Below are positions 1 through 10,453 of a DNA stretch of 64,000 bases, piece by piece; positions within the stretch are counted from its first letter, which is position 1; every line of letters starts with the position of its first letter. The stretch spans positions 41,196,695 through 41,260,694 of the forward strand of contig CM070876.1 of the NCBI GenBank assembly GCA_036365515.1, in the 5' to 3' direction. The notes beneath the pieces were generated by a model that saw only the letters and a list, made by a program, of their open reading frames with translations, did no database searches and was not told the DNA's origin. The DNA comes from Torymus aiolomorphi. Its lineage: Eukaryota > Arthropoda > Insecta > Hymenoptera > Torymidae. The translations under genes and the position numbers were made by a program.

Positions 1-164
1 TTCACCATTGCCCGGTAACACAAATTCTATAGGTGAGTCATCAGTTAAAGACGATAGTACGTCTGTGTATGTGTGAGTATGTGTATGGATGTATTTGCTT
101 CTATGTGTAATTCCTTTCCTTGAACCTTTCCTCGAGAAAAAATGTTTCCCTATGTAATTCAATA

Positions 165-690
165 GTCAAAATAATGTGCAGCTGCAACTCGATGTACGTG
201 ACATTTTCTCATTAATCAGCAAAATTCCACAGTACCGTATGATTAAATAAATAAAGAAGAAAAAAGTCGACGCGTTTCTCGTTCGGAAAACATGGTGGGA
301 CACGTGGTAAGATACAATTTCGACGACTGTAAGTTATGACTAATTCGAGGTAAGGCGATATAATTCGACAGCAGAGGGCCCACGTGCGATGAGCTGTCAG
401 TCGCGAATATTGTCTTGTCGCGTGAACATCTCCGTCGCAAAGCATGAGGGTATTGTGCGGATTCTCTTGGGCTCCCCATACAAATGTTGCGCGCCAGTAC
501 GCTATGTAGATAGTGGTTCAATGCAGAAACTTGGATGTACAGTTCCACGAGTGTCGCGGATCTATCATGAAGTGGTTATGAGATGTCCATGAGGTTACGG
601 TTATTCCATTTCTTTTTTTTCAAGCCATGCGCGCCTGATTAGATACTGCATGTGGGTGTTGGACACTCGCTGCACAGTACAGAGAGTCTA
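165..690. repeat. Diverged segmental duplicate, copy 1
   Basis: This block and 1870-2440 share long near-identical stretches in the same orientation, for example around the words CGATGTACGTGAC, TCGACGCGTTTCTCGTT and GACGACTGTAAGTT. Copies differ by scattered substitutions and small indels. Both are followed by the same minisatellite (ACTTGTCATGGTGCAGAGAGG words), so the duplicated unit includes the start of that array. Short open frames inside show no recognisable protein. It is a local duplication or two copies of one dispersed repeat. Confidence 0.75.
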
Positions 691-1325
691 TACATAAAAG
701 TTGTAAAATACCATAAAAACCCGTGAATCTGAAAATTTTTTGTGTAGGTACACTTGTCATGGTGCAGAGAGGCTATACATAAAAGTTATAAAATACACCA
801 TAAAAATACCATAGACACTCCATAAGACCATATATTCATTAAATCATATACCATTAGCTTCCAAAATACGATAAAATATCGAAAACCCCATAAAAACCCC
901 ATAAAAACCACATGAATCTGAAAATTTTTTATGTAGGTACACTTGTCATGGTGCAGAGAGGCTATATGCAAAAGTTATAAAATACACCATAAAATCCCAT
1001 AGACACCCCATAAGACCATATATTCATGAATCATATACCATTAGCTTCCAAAATACGATAAAATATCGAAAACCCCATAAAAACCCCATAAAAACCACAT
1101 GAATCTGAAAATTTTTTATATAGGTACACTTGTCATGGTGCAGAGAGGCTATATGCAAAAGTTATAAAATACACCATAAAATCCCATAGACACCCCATAA
1201 GACCATATATTCATGAATCATGTACCATTAGCTTCCAAAATACGATAAAATATCGAAAACCCCATAAAAACCCCATGAATCTGGAAATTTTATATGTAGG
1301 TGCACTTGCCATGATACGGAGAGGC
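690..1325. repeat. Tandem array, ~187-bp unit
   Basis: The word GTAGGTACACTTGTCATGG recurs near 744, 933, 1120 and (mutated) 1296, giving spacings of about 189, 187 and 176 bp. Within each unit short CCATAAAAA/CCCATAAAAACC words repeat as a sub-periodicity. A further diverged pair of units lies at 2440-2640. No coding capacity is seen. Confidence 0.85.
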
Positions 1326-1445
1326 TACGCGAACTGGGCCTTGAAGGCATAGCTTAGTGTGTGTGTGCGGATGTGCGTACAGGTGTGCGTGCGCGTGTGT
1401 GCGGCCACTCACAAATCTGCGGACCGTGTGGGGAGCTAACAGCTC

Positions 1446-1560
1446 TTTTGACGGCACAGCGGTGACCAATCAGCTCTTTCCATGCTGCGCCTCCCGCGGT
1501 CATTAAAGCATCTTGTTGGGAGACACAACCAATGAGCTGATTTTACACTGTGCCGTCACA
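1446..1560. repeat. Short foldback (hairpin) repeat
   Basis: TGACGGCACAGCGGTGACCAATCAGCTC near 1449 (quoted only for its ends TGACGGCACAG and AATCAGCTC) is mirrored by GAGCTGATT and CTGTGCCGTCA near 1532-1559. The arms are about 28 bp around an 55-bp spacer. Size and layout fit a MITE remnant. A GT-rich simple repeat lies just upstream (about 1355-1405). Confidence 0.6.
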
Positions 1561-1675
1561 GATCACGAGTGCTTTCTTTGAGCTGCTACATCAGTGCCAC
1601 TAGCTTTCCAGGGTGTGGCCCTTCGATGCGTCGGTAGCAGGCGGATCACGGATGTAACCGTATGGATAACTGAAA

Positions 1676-1785
1676 CAGTATTTGAAGCAGCTACTTCCAG
1701 CAGCCGACAGCCGACTTCCCGCAGTTGACATCCGACTTCCACCAGCCAACGGGCGACTTCCAACAGTCGACTTCCTGCTGGTCAT
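1676..1785. repeat. Minisatellite, CCGACTTCC-type unit
   Basis: The motif (G)CCGACTTCC or GTCGACTTCC recurs at irregular 17-25 bp steps, with CAGC/CAAC words between. It produces the apparent repetitive peptides in several frames. No gene is supported here. Confidence 0.65.
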
Positions 1786-1869
1786 CCGTTCCCCGAAAAG
1801 TGTGCCGCGTATTCATCAGTAGACATTTTTAGCTCACCGGGTCGCCGCATCTTTTTTAATCTCGGTTTT

Positions 1870-2640
1870 AAATAATGTGCAGCTGCAACTCGATGTACGT
1901 GACGTTTCCTCATTAATCAGCAAAATTCCACAGTGTCGTACGATTAAAATAAAAGAGAAAAAAAGTCGACGCGTTTCTCGTTTGGAACACTCGATGGGAT
2001 ACATGACAAGATGCAATTTCGACGACTGTAAGTTCTGACTAATTCGAGGTAAGACGATATAATTCGCCAGCAGAGAGTCCACGTGCGATGAGATCATCCG
2101 TGTCAAAGACGAACCGTCGACCGTCTGTCAGTCGCGTATATTGTCTTGTCACGTGAACATATCCGTCGCAAAGTGTCATGAGTGTATTGTGAGGATTCTG
2201 AAGTGCGTCGTGTGCCTCTCTTGTACCCCATGTAAATGTTGTGTGCGAGTACGTTATGTAGATAGTGATTCTACACAAAAATTCGAGTGTATCGTTCCAC
2301 GAGAGTGTCGCGAAAGTGTAATCTATGATGAAGTGGCCTTATGGGATGTGAAGTTACGGTTTTTCTATTTTTCCAAGCCGTGCACGTGGGTGCTGGTCAC
2401 TCGCTGTGCAATACATAGAGGCTATACACAACAGTTGTAAAAAACCATAAAAAAACCCATGGATCCGAAATTTTTTTATGTGGGTACCCTTGCCATGGTA
2501 CAGAGAGGCTATACACAAAAGTTATAAAATACACTATAAAAACCCCATAGACACTCCATAAGACTGAATCTGAACATTTTTGATGTAGGTACACTTGCCA
2601 TGGTACAAATAGGCTATATGCAAAAGTTATAAAATACACC
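1870..2640. repeat. Diverged segmental duplicate, copy 2, with partial array
   Basis: Second copy of the block at 165-690. It ends in two diverged units of the 187-bp array (CTTGCCATGGTACA words near 2491 and 2597) that run directly into the GT-rich microsatellite at 2641. Confidence 0.75.
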
Positions 2641-2885
2641 TATATATGTGTGTGTGTGTCTGTGTGTGGGTGTCTGCGTATGTGTGCGCGCGCGTGCGTG
2701 CGCGTGCGTACGTATGCTGGCGCGGTGTGTGCGCGTGTGTGTGTCTGTGTGCGTGCGTGTGTGTGTATCTGTGTGCGTGCGTGTGCGTGCTGGCTTCGGT
2801 GTGGGTGCGCGTGTGTATGTCTGTGTGTCTGTGTGCGTGTGCATGCGGGTATGCGTGCGCGTGCGTGTGTGTGGGTGTTCTCTCC
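2641..2885. repeat. GT/GC-rich microsatellite
   Basis: Alternating TGTG and TGCG runs of about 245 bp. Open frames on both strands here (Cys/Val-rich one way, His/Thr/Arg-rich the other) are artefacts of the alternating purine-pyrimidine sequence. From 2886 to about 3380 no gene, repeat or RNA is recognised. Confidence 0.9.
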
Positions 2886-3379
2886 AGAATATGCTTGCGC
2901 ACGCATGCACAGCTGGCGCCTGGGGTCAGGTTTGTTGTGACGGCCCATAGTGAGGGGTATACTACTCTTGTATAACCGGGGAAGATGTGGATAGATGCGG
3001 AGATACAAGAGAAAGGCGGTGCTGCACTGCAGAAACAGACCCATGGGTGAACAGCTGCGCTTTTGGAGGCTGTTGCTGCATGTCAGTCCCCGCTGTCCGT
3101 CTACTTGTGACCTGCAACAAGACAAGAGGGAGAATAAGTAGGAGAACAATAAGCTAGAAGAGTAAACTACTGATCCTACCTAGATCCACTGACACTCTTG
3201 AGCAGAAGAAGTGGAAGAACCTAACCTCCTCCAGGGATGTACCAGGTGTTTGTCGAGGTGAAGAGCACATCTGCGGGAGGCCCCGCACACCTTGTGAGGG
3301 CTTCACCTGTCTCTTCGTTCTTGATGTACCGGCGCTGTCGTAACATCACGTAGTCGGCGCCGTCGAGCAAAACACCGGG

Positions 3380-4048
3380 GGCATGCGCGCACGTAAACAC
3401 AGGCTGCGCGTGGCCATCGCTTACAGCATGGGAGAGCGAGCGAGAGAGAAAGAGTCTAGTACCCGAAAACGAACGAGTGGTGGCGCTGGCGCGCGGGGAC
3501 CTGCCGGCTCGTTCCTTCATCACTGTGCGACGCTCGGCCACTCCATTGTGGACCGTAGCGCGCATTAGCTGCCATTTTAAAAGTAGCCTAGCATCTGCAG
3601 TTTCTCGATACTCTTGTTCGCGAGTGCTTGAACCAAACCCGCTTACGTATGCCTGCCAGCCTTCCAGCCAGCTTACTCAGAAGATCGACGCCATCTTCAG
3701 GGGACAGCGACGGAGACGACGCTAGCTGCGATCCAGCGTATCTCACCTACCGCCGTTATTCGTCAACGAGCCCGCCAACTGCACCTTCACCCCAGCTTCG
3801 AGCTGGTAAGTTAACTAGGCCACGGCCACGTGTTTTCGGCTCTCTCTCGCGTCGCGCGCACCGACTCTAGTCGTCACCTAGAGCCGGGTAAAATCATAGT
3901 TCTCTCGTGTCGTCCGTGTACTATCGAAACGTGCCGAAACTTGTGTAAAACACTCGCGTACTCGCGCTTGAATTTGCGTCCCGCCCTACCGAAACGGGTT
4001 AGTCGTCGCATCGCGTTGCGTACGTATCGAAACTTAGGATTAGTTAGA
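3380..4048. other. GC-rich block, no recognised gene
   Basis: This stretch is markedly more GC-rich than its surroundings and holds several short overlapping open frames on both strands without recognisable motifs. It leads into a repeat block with an AATAAA signal, so it could be the 5' part of a transcribed repeat or LTR. That is inference only. Confidence 0.3.
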
Positions 4049-4321
4049 TTGCTGGGAACGACCCAGCTGGCGCTCAACATTACTATTAATTATACCTCGC
4101 GAATTTTGAGATTCTGTCTTATTTTCATGTCAATAAATGTCCTAGTTTTACTGTTACTTGTAGTGACTGATGATTTAAAGACCTTTACTTGTCCATCTCC
4201 TTGCGTTTATCACTCATTGAAAATACGAACTCATATATTTGCATGGTTAATTTAATATTGATATTCATCATTGTTGGCGAGAAGTCTTCATGACGCTGTA
4301 CCATGGATAAATCGTAAGTAC
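4049..4321 (+). repeat. Dispersed repeat copy A with polyadenylation signal (LTR-like)
   Basis: Two blocks here, 4042-4105 (TGCTGGGAACG... CAGCTGGCGCTCAAC) and 4237-4321 (TTGATATTCAT... TACCATGGATAA), occur in the same order at 55510-55570 and 57590-57665. AATAAA at 4132-4137 has a counterpart at 56899-56904 in the second copy. The TG start, the shared polyadenylation signal and the small size suggest an LTR or 3' UTR of a retroelement. The end of the repeat is not clear. Confidence 0.55.
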
Positions 4322-5032
4322 ACCGTTATAAATCATGTATGATCATGTATAATTATATGTAACTTATGTCTCTGAACAACTATGAATATTTATCAACAGA
4401 TATTTATGACCACATAAAATCATATATAATAACCATAAACAATTACATATTACTTCAAAAATTTTTACATTAGTTTATATGACTATATATGAATATGAAT
4501 GATTATATATGATTATATAAGATCATATATGACTATATATTGTGATTAATAATTATACGTTATACGTTATGAGATAAAAGTATATGTTATATAGTTATAT
4601 AGTTATACTGAGGGATATGCAAATCATGTTAGATTATACGTAAATCATTTTTATACAGGATTATGTTGAAATACACAGATGGAATGTTGATTAAGGTCAA
4701 TGAAACCGATATATTGTTATACGTTTTATTATATGCGTTTATATACGTTATTCATTTATATACGTTTTTAGAAAAGAAATTTACACTCTTTTACATTTGT
4801 ATACGTTATCGATTTCCTTCGGGGTTCTAAAAATAAAATATATTTGTATTTTTCTAAATCTTTTTATTTATGATAAAATAATTTCATCAATAATGTTTCA
4901 AAAAAATTAAAGCAGAAAACCAATCTAATGAATAAATTTCAAAATGGATTTATTTCTAGCAGATCTCTTAAAATAATTAAGATATATTTTCGATAATTTA
5001 ATGATCACATCGTAGAAAATAATATTTCGATG
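4322..5032. other. AT-rich intergenic DNA with degenerate ATATGATTATA repeats
   Basis: Mostly A/T with repeated variants of ATGATTATATATGA between about 4310 and 4620. No open frame, RNA gene or inverted termini could be supported. Confidence 0.6.
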
Positions 5033-5245
5033 AAAAAGTGCTCTCTAATTGTTTAAAAATCAATTGTTTATACCAATTTTTTAAATAATATATTATATAA
5101 TGTTATTTTCTTGTATATGTTGATTCGTATAATCTAGATCTGTAAGTCATTCGTCGACAAAGTGCTTTCCAATTGTTTAAACAATTGTTTAAATAATAAA
5201 TTATATAATGTTTATTTTGATCAGTATAATCTAGATCTAGATTAA
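5033..5245. repeat. Tandem direct repeat, ~115-bp unit
   Basis: Two diverged copies, about 5033-5143 and 5154-5245. Both start with AAAGTGCT(C/T)TC and carry AATTGTTTAA, TATTATATAATGTT or ATTATATAATGTT, and TATAATCTAGATCT in the same order. From 5246 to 5607 nothing else is recognised; it may contain the 5' end of the Harbinger-type element. Confidence 0.65.
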
Positions 5246-5607
5246 ATGGATCAAAATGAAACGAAACTAACATTATATAATTTATTGTTAGACTTAAGGC
5301 CTTAGAAATATAATGTTTTCAGTAAAGTTCAAAAATCGAAATTTAGAATTGCCCCTTAAAAATGCGATAAAAAGTAAAAATATTCAAAGCGACACGTTTT
5401 ATGGTGATAATACGTAAAATTATGGGTATACGTGTTGTAAAACTAAGCAATTAAATATTTGCCTAGTTGCCATGAGTTAATATAGTGAAAAATTTTCAAA
5501 AAAATCGTGTCACACCTCACTTAGATGCGAAAATTTAAAAAATGAGTAATGAATGAGTCAAAAAGCGGTACCTAAACTTCAAGTTTACCCCGTTCTGTAG
5601 TACTTCC

Positions 5608-6614
5608 ATGTGTTTTTTTTGCCATTTGTCAAAATCCCTAGGCGAGACTGATTTTCGTCCAATTTTCATAGGTTTTTGCCTACTGTGCGGCAGTCCTAAG
5701 TTTTTTTCAAACGTTTATAGTATTGGAGTATTTACTATCTATAAATTGATAAAAGAACTGAGCAAAGCAATAAAAAGTGTGTTAGTGCCCATTTGCTTTC
5801 CTGAATTAAATAGTAATACATGGTTAAAAATAGCTTATTACTATGAACAATTGTGGAATTTACCAAACTGTTTGAGAGCTCTCGACGGCAGGCATTTTGG
5901 CATGAAAAAACCTTCGAACTCTGGATCACTGTTTTATAATTATCGCCATTTTTTTAGCACAGTTTTATTGGCAACATGTGACGCTCATAAAAGATTCACT
6001 TGGTTCAATCTTGGAGATTTTGGTGAGTCAATATAAGTATCTAATTAGTGACTATATTTTATTTCTTAAAAAAAAGCCCTATGGTACATGTTTTTTCACT
6101 TATAGGTTCAGTGAATGATGCCAGTATTTTCAATAATAGTGATCTAAATGAAGAAATGCAAAGAGGGCATTTGCACATTCCTCTATAATGTAAATTGCCT
6201 AGAACTGATATTACGATGCCGTACTTTTTTGTAGCTGATAATATTTTTGCTTTGCAAAAACACCTTATGAAGCCATATTCAAGAGGAAATTTAACATACT
6301 CACAAAAAATTTATAATTATAGAATTTCAAGAGCTAGATTAACCATAGAGTGTTCCTTTGGTCTTTTAACTACAAAATGGGCATTTCTGCAAAGGAAATA
6401 CAGATTTCAATTAAGTACTTTTGAAAATGCGATCACTACTGTCTTATGTTTACACAATCTGTGTATTACACGAAAATTACAAGAAAATGATGAGCAATAC
6501 ATCTATCCTGTACAAAATGAGGAAGAAAACAAAAAAAAAAATCAGCGACAACTATTAGAAGAATACTTCTTAACTATTGAAGGGTCAATTCCATGGCAAG
6601 ATCAATGTATTTGA
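5608..6614 (+). pseudogene. PIF/Harbinger-type transposase (HARBI1-like), one intron, in-frame stop
   Basis: DDE_Tnp_4 family nuclease that would cut and insert the element's own ends. First exon 5608-6022 carries the first catalytic Asp in ALDGRHFG. A GT...AG intron of 83 bp (6023-6105) joins GDFG to SVNDASIF. The second exon holds the second Asp (VADNIF) and the Glu (IECSFG), then the usual C-terminal LHNLCI helix region. A TAA near 6192, between HIPL and CKLPRTD, breaks the frame, so this copy is probably dead. The N-terminal helix-turn-helix part looks incomplete, and an upstream exon may be missing or lie before 5608. It faces the MADF gene at 6925-7737 tail to tail. Family assignment is firm; activity is not. 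Confidence 0.85.
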
Positions 6615-6924
6615 AAAGGGTAAGTATCGAGTCTCAATATAATTATTGAATTATTTTTCTTCTTTAAATTCTTAACTTTTTCAAATATTAACATTAATAA
6701 ATTACTCTTTTGAGGTATTTAGTAATGAAAAAATAAATTTCATCAATGCACATTTCAGGCAGTTTATTTTTACTCTGTAGAAAAAGAATTACAAGTTCAT
6801 AGCACTGTAAGGTAAAATTATAAAATATAAATACGAATAAATACTAATGAAATTAATGATTTTTTTAGCGTCCATACTAAGCCTGATTGTTTCACAAAAG
6901 CATTGTTTTAATCTTAATTATAAT
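6615..6924. other. AT-rich spacer between convergent genes
   Basis: Joins the 3' ends of the transposase and the minus-strand MADF gene. It has several AATAAA-like words on both strands and no other feature. Confidence 0.5.
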
Positions 6925-7737
6925 TTATTGATGGGAAATGTACTTTTGTGCTGTTTCGCAAATTTCTAATAAAGCAAGTACTTTTTCTTTTGGTACAGTT
7001 TGCAGCTTCTTTTTTAAATTGTTAAAATATTCTTTTTCTGAGATCATGTCCCATGTATCATTTTTTTTAATAGATTCTTTCTGCTGACTATTATTTTCTT
7101 TTACATTTTTCAACATAGCTTCTTTTTGATCTTCACCTTTTTTTTCAATACATTTTAACGCATTCAATACATCCGAATACTCTAATTCCTCTCCATTACT
7201 TGAATTATCCGATTCAATAGGAACTGGACTCAGTCTTAACGGTATATGTATACTTTCCTGTGGGGTTTTTGAAGTAGATGGACGTGAAACACAAGTAGCT
7301 TTCTCTTTTTTTGCCAAATAATCTTTAAAAAATTTCAAAGGACCTTCAAGGTAATAAGGTTTCCCTGTAGCCAATGATCTGTTTATACCTTTTCTCGTGA
7401 CTGCAAACCTAGCTTGTACATCATCCGCTGTAAAAATGTACATAAAAAATGTTTAAACTTTTTATGTTTATTTAGTGAATAAAAAAGGCGCGTCATAAAA
7501 AATTTTTAAATTACCTGATGGTTCCAGATCTAATTCACGTTTTATTCGGTCGGCTATGCTCTTGAACCCCCTTTCTTTTCTTTCTTTTAGTGGAATCCCA
7601 TAAGTGGTCACACTACAATCATATAAATACGGTCTTTTTTCGACCTCTTCAATAATAATCCGGCCGTATCTCATAATTTCACCTGCTTCTTCGTTAGACA
7701 TTCTGATTATAATGGTTTTAACCTGACCTTTAAACAA
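6925..7737 (-). CDS. MADF-domain protein, probable Harbinger accessory DNA-binding protein (two exons)
   Basis: Exon 1 is 7737-7515 (a better start is the Met at about 7701) and exon 2 is 7427-6925. The 87-bp intron between them has GT and AG borders on the minus strand (GTAATTT donor, TTTTTACAG acceptor). Exon 1 encodes the first part of a MADF/Myb-SANT fold (EEVEKRPYLYD ... RIKRELDL). Exon 2 continues with RFAVTRKGINR and SGKPY-like ATGKPYYLEGPLKFFKDYL, the conserved MADF end. A charged Ser/Lys/Glu-rich tail with a leucine-rich C-terminus follows. In PIF/Harbinger elements a Myb/MADF protein helps nuclear import and binding of the transposase to the ends; that role is inferred from family and neighbourhood. 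The reading frame is intact across the splice. It could instead be a host MADF gene. Confidence 0.75.
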
Positions 7738-7988
7738 CAGATATGTCGTCTATATGAATTTTGAGTTTTACTCTCGCCTTCAAACAGCAGATATGTCGCC
7801 TACATGAATTTTGACAGTAATAAGTGGTGTAATTGTCCCAAGCGATCGTCTTTTATTTCAACGATATAGTCGATTGATTATAGTACAGTATATTTTCCCC
7901 CGTGATCATCTTTTGATTCAACAACGATATTCTAGATAGAACGTTCGTGAAGAGTATTCTTAAATTTACAATATTAATAGTATTGAAA
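7731..7988. promoter_or_regulatory. Divergent intergenic region with a 38-bp direct repeat
   Basis: Lies between the starts of the two divergent MADF genes. CAGATATGTCG(T/C)CTA(T/C)ATGAATTTTGA occurs twice, at about 7738-7768 and 7786-7816, preceded by CCTT(T/C)AAACA. A shared regulatory or transposase-binding site is a guess from position alone. Confidence 0.45.
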
Positions 7989-8041
7989 ATGGATTTTAAT
8001 ATTAACAAATTAATTATTTCATTAATACAAAACGAGCCGTT

Positions 8042-8923
8042 ATTAGGTAAACAGGGGGGGGGGGGGGGGGGGGGGGGGTGTGGAACACTTCCTGGAATTC
8101 CAGGTGCTCCAGAACCCCCCCCTGGGTTTCTGGAACATGCGTGTTCCAGAATTGCACGAGGTGCGTTAACCCAAGTGAGCCAGAACCCCCACAGGGTTTC
8201 TAGAGTTGTAGGAGGCTAGTTAACCCAAGTGGGCCAGAACCCCCACAGGGTTTTGAGGTGGGAGGCCTAGAGTTGTAGGAGGTTAGATAACCCATCGAGC
8301 ATCCTGCGGCCCGCGGCCAGCTGTGGTGTTGCGAGCGGCCTGCGGTTGGCGGCCACCTGTGGCGCTGCGAGTGATCAACTGTCAGCTTCATGGAGACCGC
8401 CGTGCGCGCCCTCTATAGCTAATTTATAGGTTAGGTTCTATATAAGTATTACTTCTAAGAATAATATTACTAACTTAATAATATAAATATTCAAATATCT
8501 TGAATACTTTTATATTTGAAAAAAAAATTAGCTGACTCTAGGACTCGAACTAAAGATCTTGCTGTTACTGTCCAAGAGCGCTAACCACTAGGCTACGGCC
8601 TAGTTAGAAATACTGCGCTATTAATGGTAAGCCTTGCTTTCATACGCTGCAAGCGTTGTGTAGAAAGCCTCATGCATAGTGGCGCTGGAAACGTCCTGAC
8701 TGTTGTCGCTCTCATAAAGGTCGGTCTTGACTTTGGGGTCTCCCCCCTTAAAAAGCATTGGCGGTAACCGTTCGCGCGCGAACGTCATTGTCATTCTGAC
8801 ACGTGAGAGAGAGAGAGAGAGAGAGAGCACGCTGTTAGTGTTTTGAGAGTTAATTGAGGTTAAATTTCCCAAAGTTTAAGATGACTGAGAATAATGCGTA
8901 AGTAATACTTTTCTTTTGAATAA
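8042..8923. repeat. Left inverted arm (outer part)
   Basis: Mirrors 14820-15649. It starts with a 25-base G tract at 8054-8078, longer than the 7 G of the right arm. Two tandem units GTTAACCCAAGTG(A/G)GCCAGAAC follow near 8166 and 8220, then GC-rich sequence to about 8400. The AT-rich segment with a tRNA-like unit (8531-8599) and a GA tract (8805-8827) come next. The arm stops at 8923 where the LINE starts and resumes at 13597. Confidence 0.85.
8531..8599 (-). ncRNA. tRNA-like (SINE head-like) unit with pol III boxes, left arm
   Basis: On the minus strand TAGCCTAGTGGTTAGCGC matches a tRNA A box and AGTTCGAGTCC a B box, about 35 bases apart. CTTG/CAAG can form a short anticodon stem. A run of nine T follows within a few bases of the end, as expected for a pol III terminator. 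The acceptor and T stems pair imperfectly, so a tRNA-derived SINE head or decayed tRNA gene fits better than a working tRNA. Confidence 0.5.
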
Positions 8924-8929
8924 TTTAAG

Positions 8930-10453
8930 ATGGCGCCGGGAAAGAAAAGACCTCCCGACAAGAGTAGTACAAAAGTATATAAGTGCCATCCAACAAAACC
9001 GGTGGCATTAGTAATTTGTATCATATGTGGAGACGCATATCATAAAAGTGATTTTAAAAGATTAAACAATACAAAAGATCTAGGAGATAACTTGTTAATT
9101 TGTCCGGAACACGTGCACATGTCTAACATAACCTATAATGAGGATAATGAGGAAGAAGAACACTTGAGTGAGACAGCAAAATTGATAATAGCACATATCA
9201 AAATGAGGAAAACGGATGAAATAAGAAAAGAAATACTAGAGGAACTAGCAGGAAAGACATTAGAATTACAAAGTGAGGCAGAAAATAATATAAGTGAGAA
9301 TGAGATTATAGTAGCTGAAAATACGTTACTAAAACAACTGAATAATGAATTGCAAGATAAAAATAAACTATTACATGAGTTGCTTGAAAAATATAAAGAA
9401 AAAGAAACAGATAACCAATTTACTAAAAAACCTTACGCAGGCGTAACGAAGGAGATAAAAGTACAACCAAAAAAGATACCAAAAATTGTAGTTAAAATAG
9501 GCAAATATGATCAAAGTGAAGTTTTAAATACAATAACTAAATATCTAGTGAGAGAAAAGAACATTCAAACCAAAAATATATATAATAAAAATAAAAGTGA
9601 TATTATAGTTAACTGTATGAACATTGAGAGTGTAACAGCTGCTGAAAAAATACTTCAAAGAAAACTACCGAAGTGTGATATATCTGCTGAAAAATTAAAT
9701 AACCCAAAAATAAAAACAGTTGGCATAGACAACTATACAAAGATGGACATTAAAGAAATTGAAGAAGATATAAATACAAGAAATTTTAGTGACTTAAAAA
9801 ACAGTGGTTCAATCCTTCATATGTACACAAATGAAAAAACAAAGCTTAGCTCCGTTATAATGGAAGTGCCACCTGAAGCATACAAGTTGATCAGAGATAA
9901 CAAGAAAAGACTTTTTGTAGGACACCAAAGATGTATGATTTATGATCTAATAAATATCTCACCATGTTTCAACTGTGGGAGACTAGGGCATAATGCGAAA
10001 AAATGCAAGAATAAACAGATATGTGTAAAATGTACAGGTGACCACGAAACAAACAAATGTAATAGCACCAAAACAGAATGCACTAACTGTATCTTTAGTA
10101 ACAAAACATATAGAACAAACTTATATACTAATAATTCTCCATATGACATGAGCAACTGTGAAATACTTAAAAACAAGATAAAAAAATATATAGATGCAAC
10201 CGATTACCCTATCAAACCTGATTTACCGACTTGGAAACCAATAAGGCCGTACCAGCAAAATACACAACAGAGGGCAGATGCAGCTAACACACTCACCAGA
10301 CCTGCAGTACCGGCAAGGAAACCACCAATACCGCTTACGCTAAATCTACGACAGAGGTCATCTTTACAATCTACAGAAAGTATCGCAAGCATAGGAACCA
10401 GCCCAAACGCAATTTCAACAACACCAAATGCAATAAATGGCCCAGAATCATGA
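8930..10453 (+). CDS. LINE ORF1 protein: N-terminal zinc-binding domain, coiled coil, CCHC knuckles
   Basis: Nucleic-acid-binding protein of a non-LTR element (507 aa). The N-terminal 65 residues have Cys/His pairs (YKCHPTKP, ICIICGDAYH, LICPEHVH) like the PHD-type finger of CR1-group ORF1s. Residues about 90-165 are strongly charged and heptad-like (coiled coil). About 185-270 may form an RRM-like fold. CFNCGRLGHNAKKC and CVKCTGDHETNKC at about 343-375 are gag-type knuckles. The C-terminus is Pro/Ser/Thr-rich. The start is at the first ATG after the 5' end, in the context AAGATGGCG. The frame is fully open, unlike ORF2, and overlaps ORF2 by 17 nt. Confidence 0.85.
   Translation: MAPGKKRPPDKSSTKVYKCHPTKPVALVICIICGDAYHKSDFKRLNNTKDLGDNLLICPEHVHMSNITYNEDNEEEEHLSETAKLIIAHIKMRKTDEIRKEILEELAGKTLELQSEAENNISENEIIVAENTLLKQLNNELQDKNKLLHELLEKYKEKETDNQFTKKPYAGVTKEIKVQPKKIPKIVVKIGKYDQSEVLNTITKYLVREKNIQTKNIYNKNKSDIIVNCMNIESVTAAEKILQRKLPKCDISAEKLNNPKIKTVGIDNYTKMDIKEIEEDINTRNFSDLKNSGSILHMYTNEKTKLSSVIMEVPPEAYKLIRDNKKRLFVGHQRCMIYDLINISPCFNCGRLGHNAKKCKNKQICVKCTGDHETNKCNSTKTECTNCIFSNKTYRTNLYTNNSPYDMSNCEILKNKIKKYIDATDYPIKPDLPTWKPIRPYQQNTQQRADAANTLTRPAVPARKPPIPLTLNLRQRSSLQSTESIASIGTSPNAISTTPNAINGPES

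Noticed and set aside
690..1325. CRISPR-like array
   Set aside because: The whole 187-bp unit is conserved with no variable spacers, and the DNA is eukaryotic.
2614..2975. Overlapping ORFs rich in Cys/Val or His/Thr
   Set aside because: They are translations of a GT/GC microsatellite in several frames on both strands.
7947..8219. 90-codon ORF with a poly-Gly tract
   Set aside because: It is the start of the MADF gene read on into the G tract of the inserted element.
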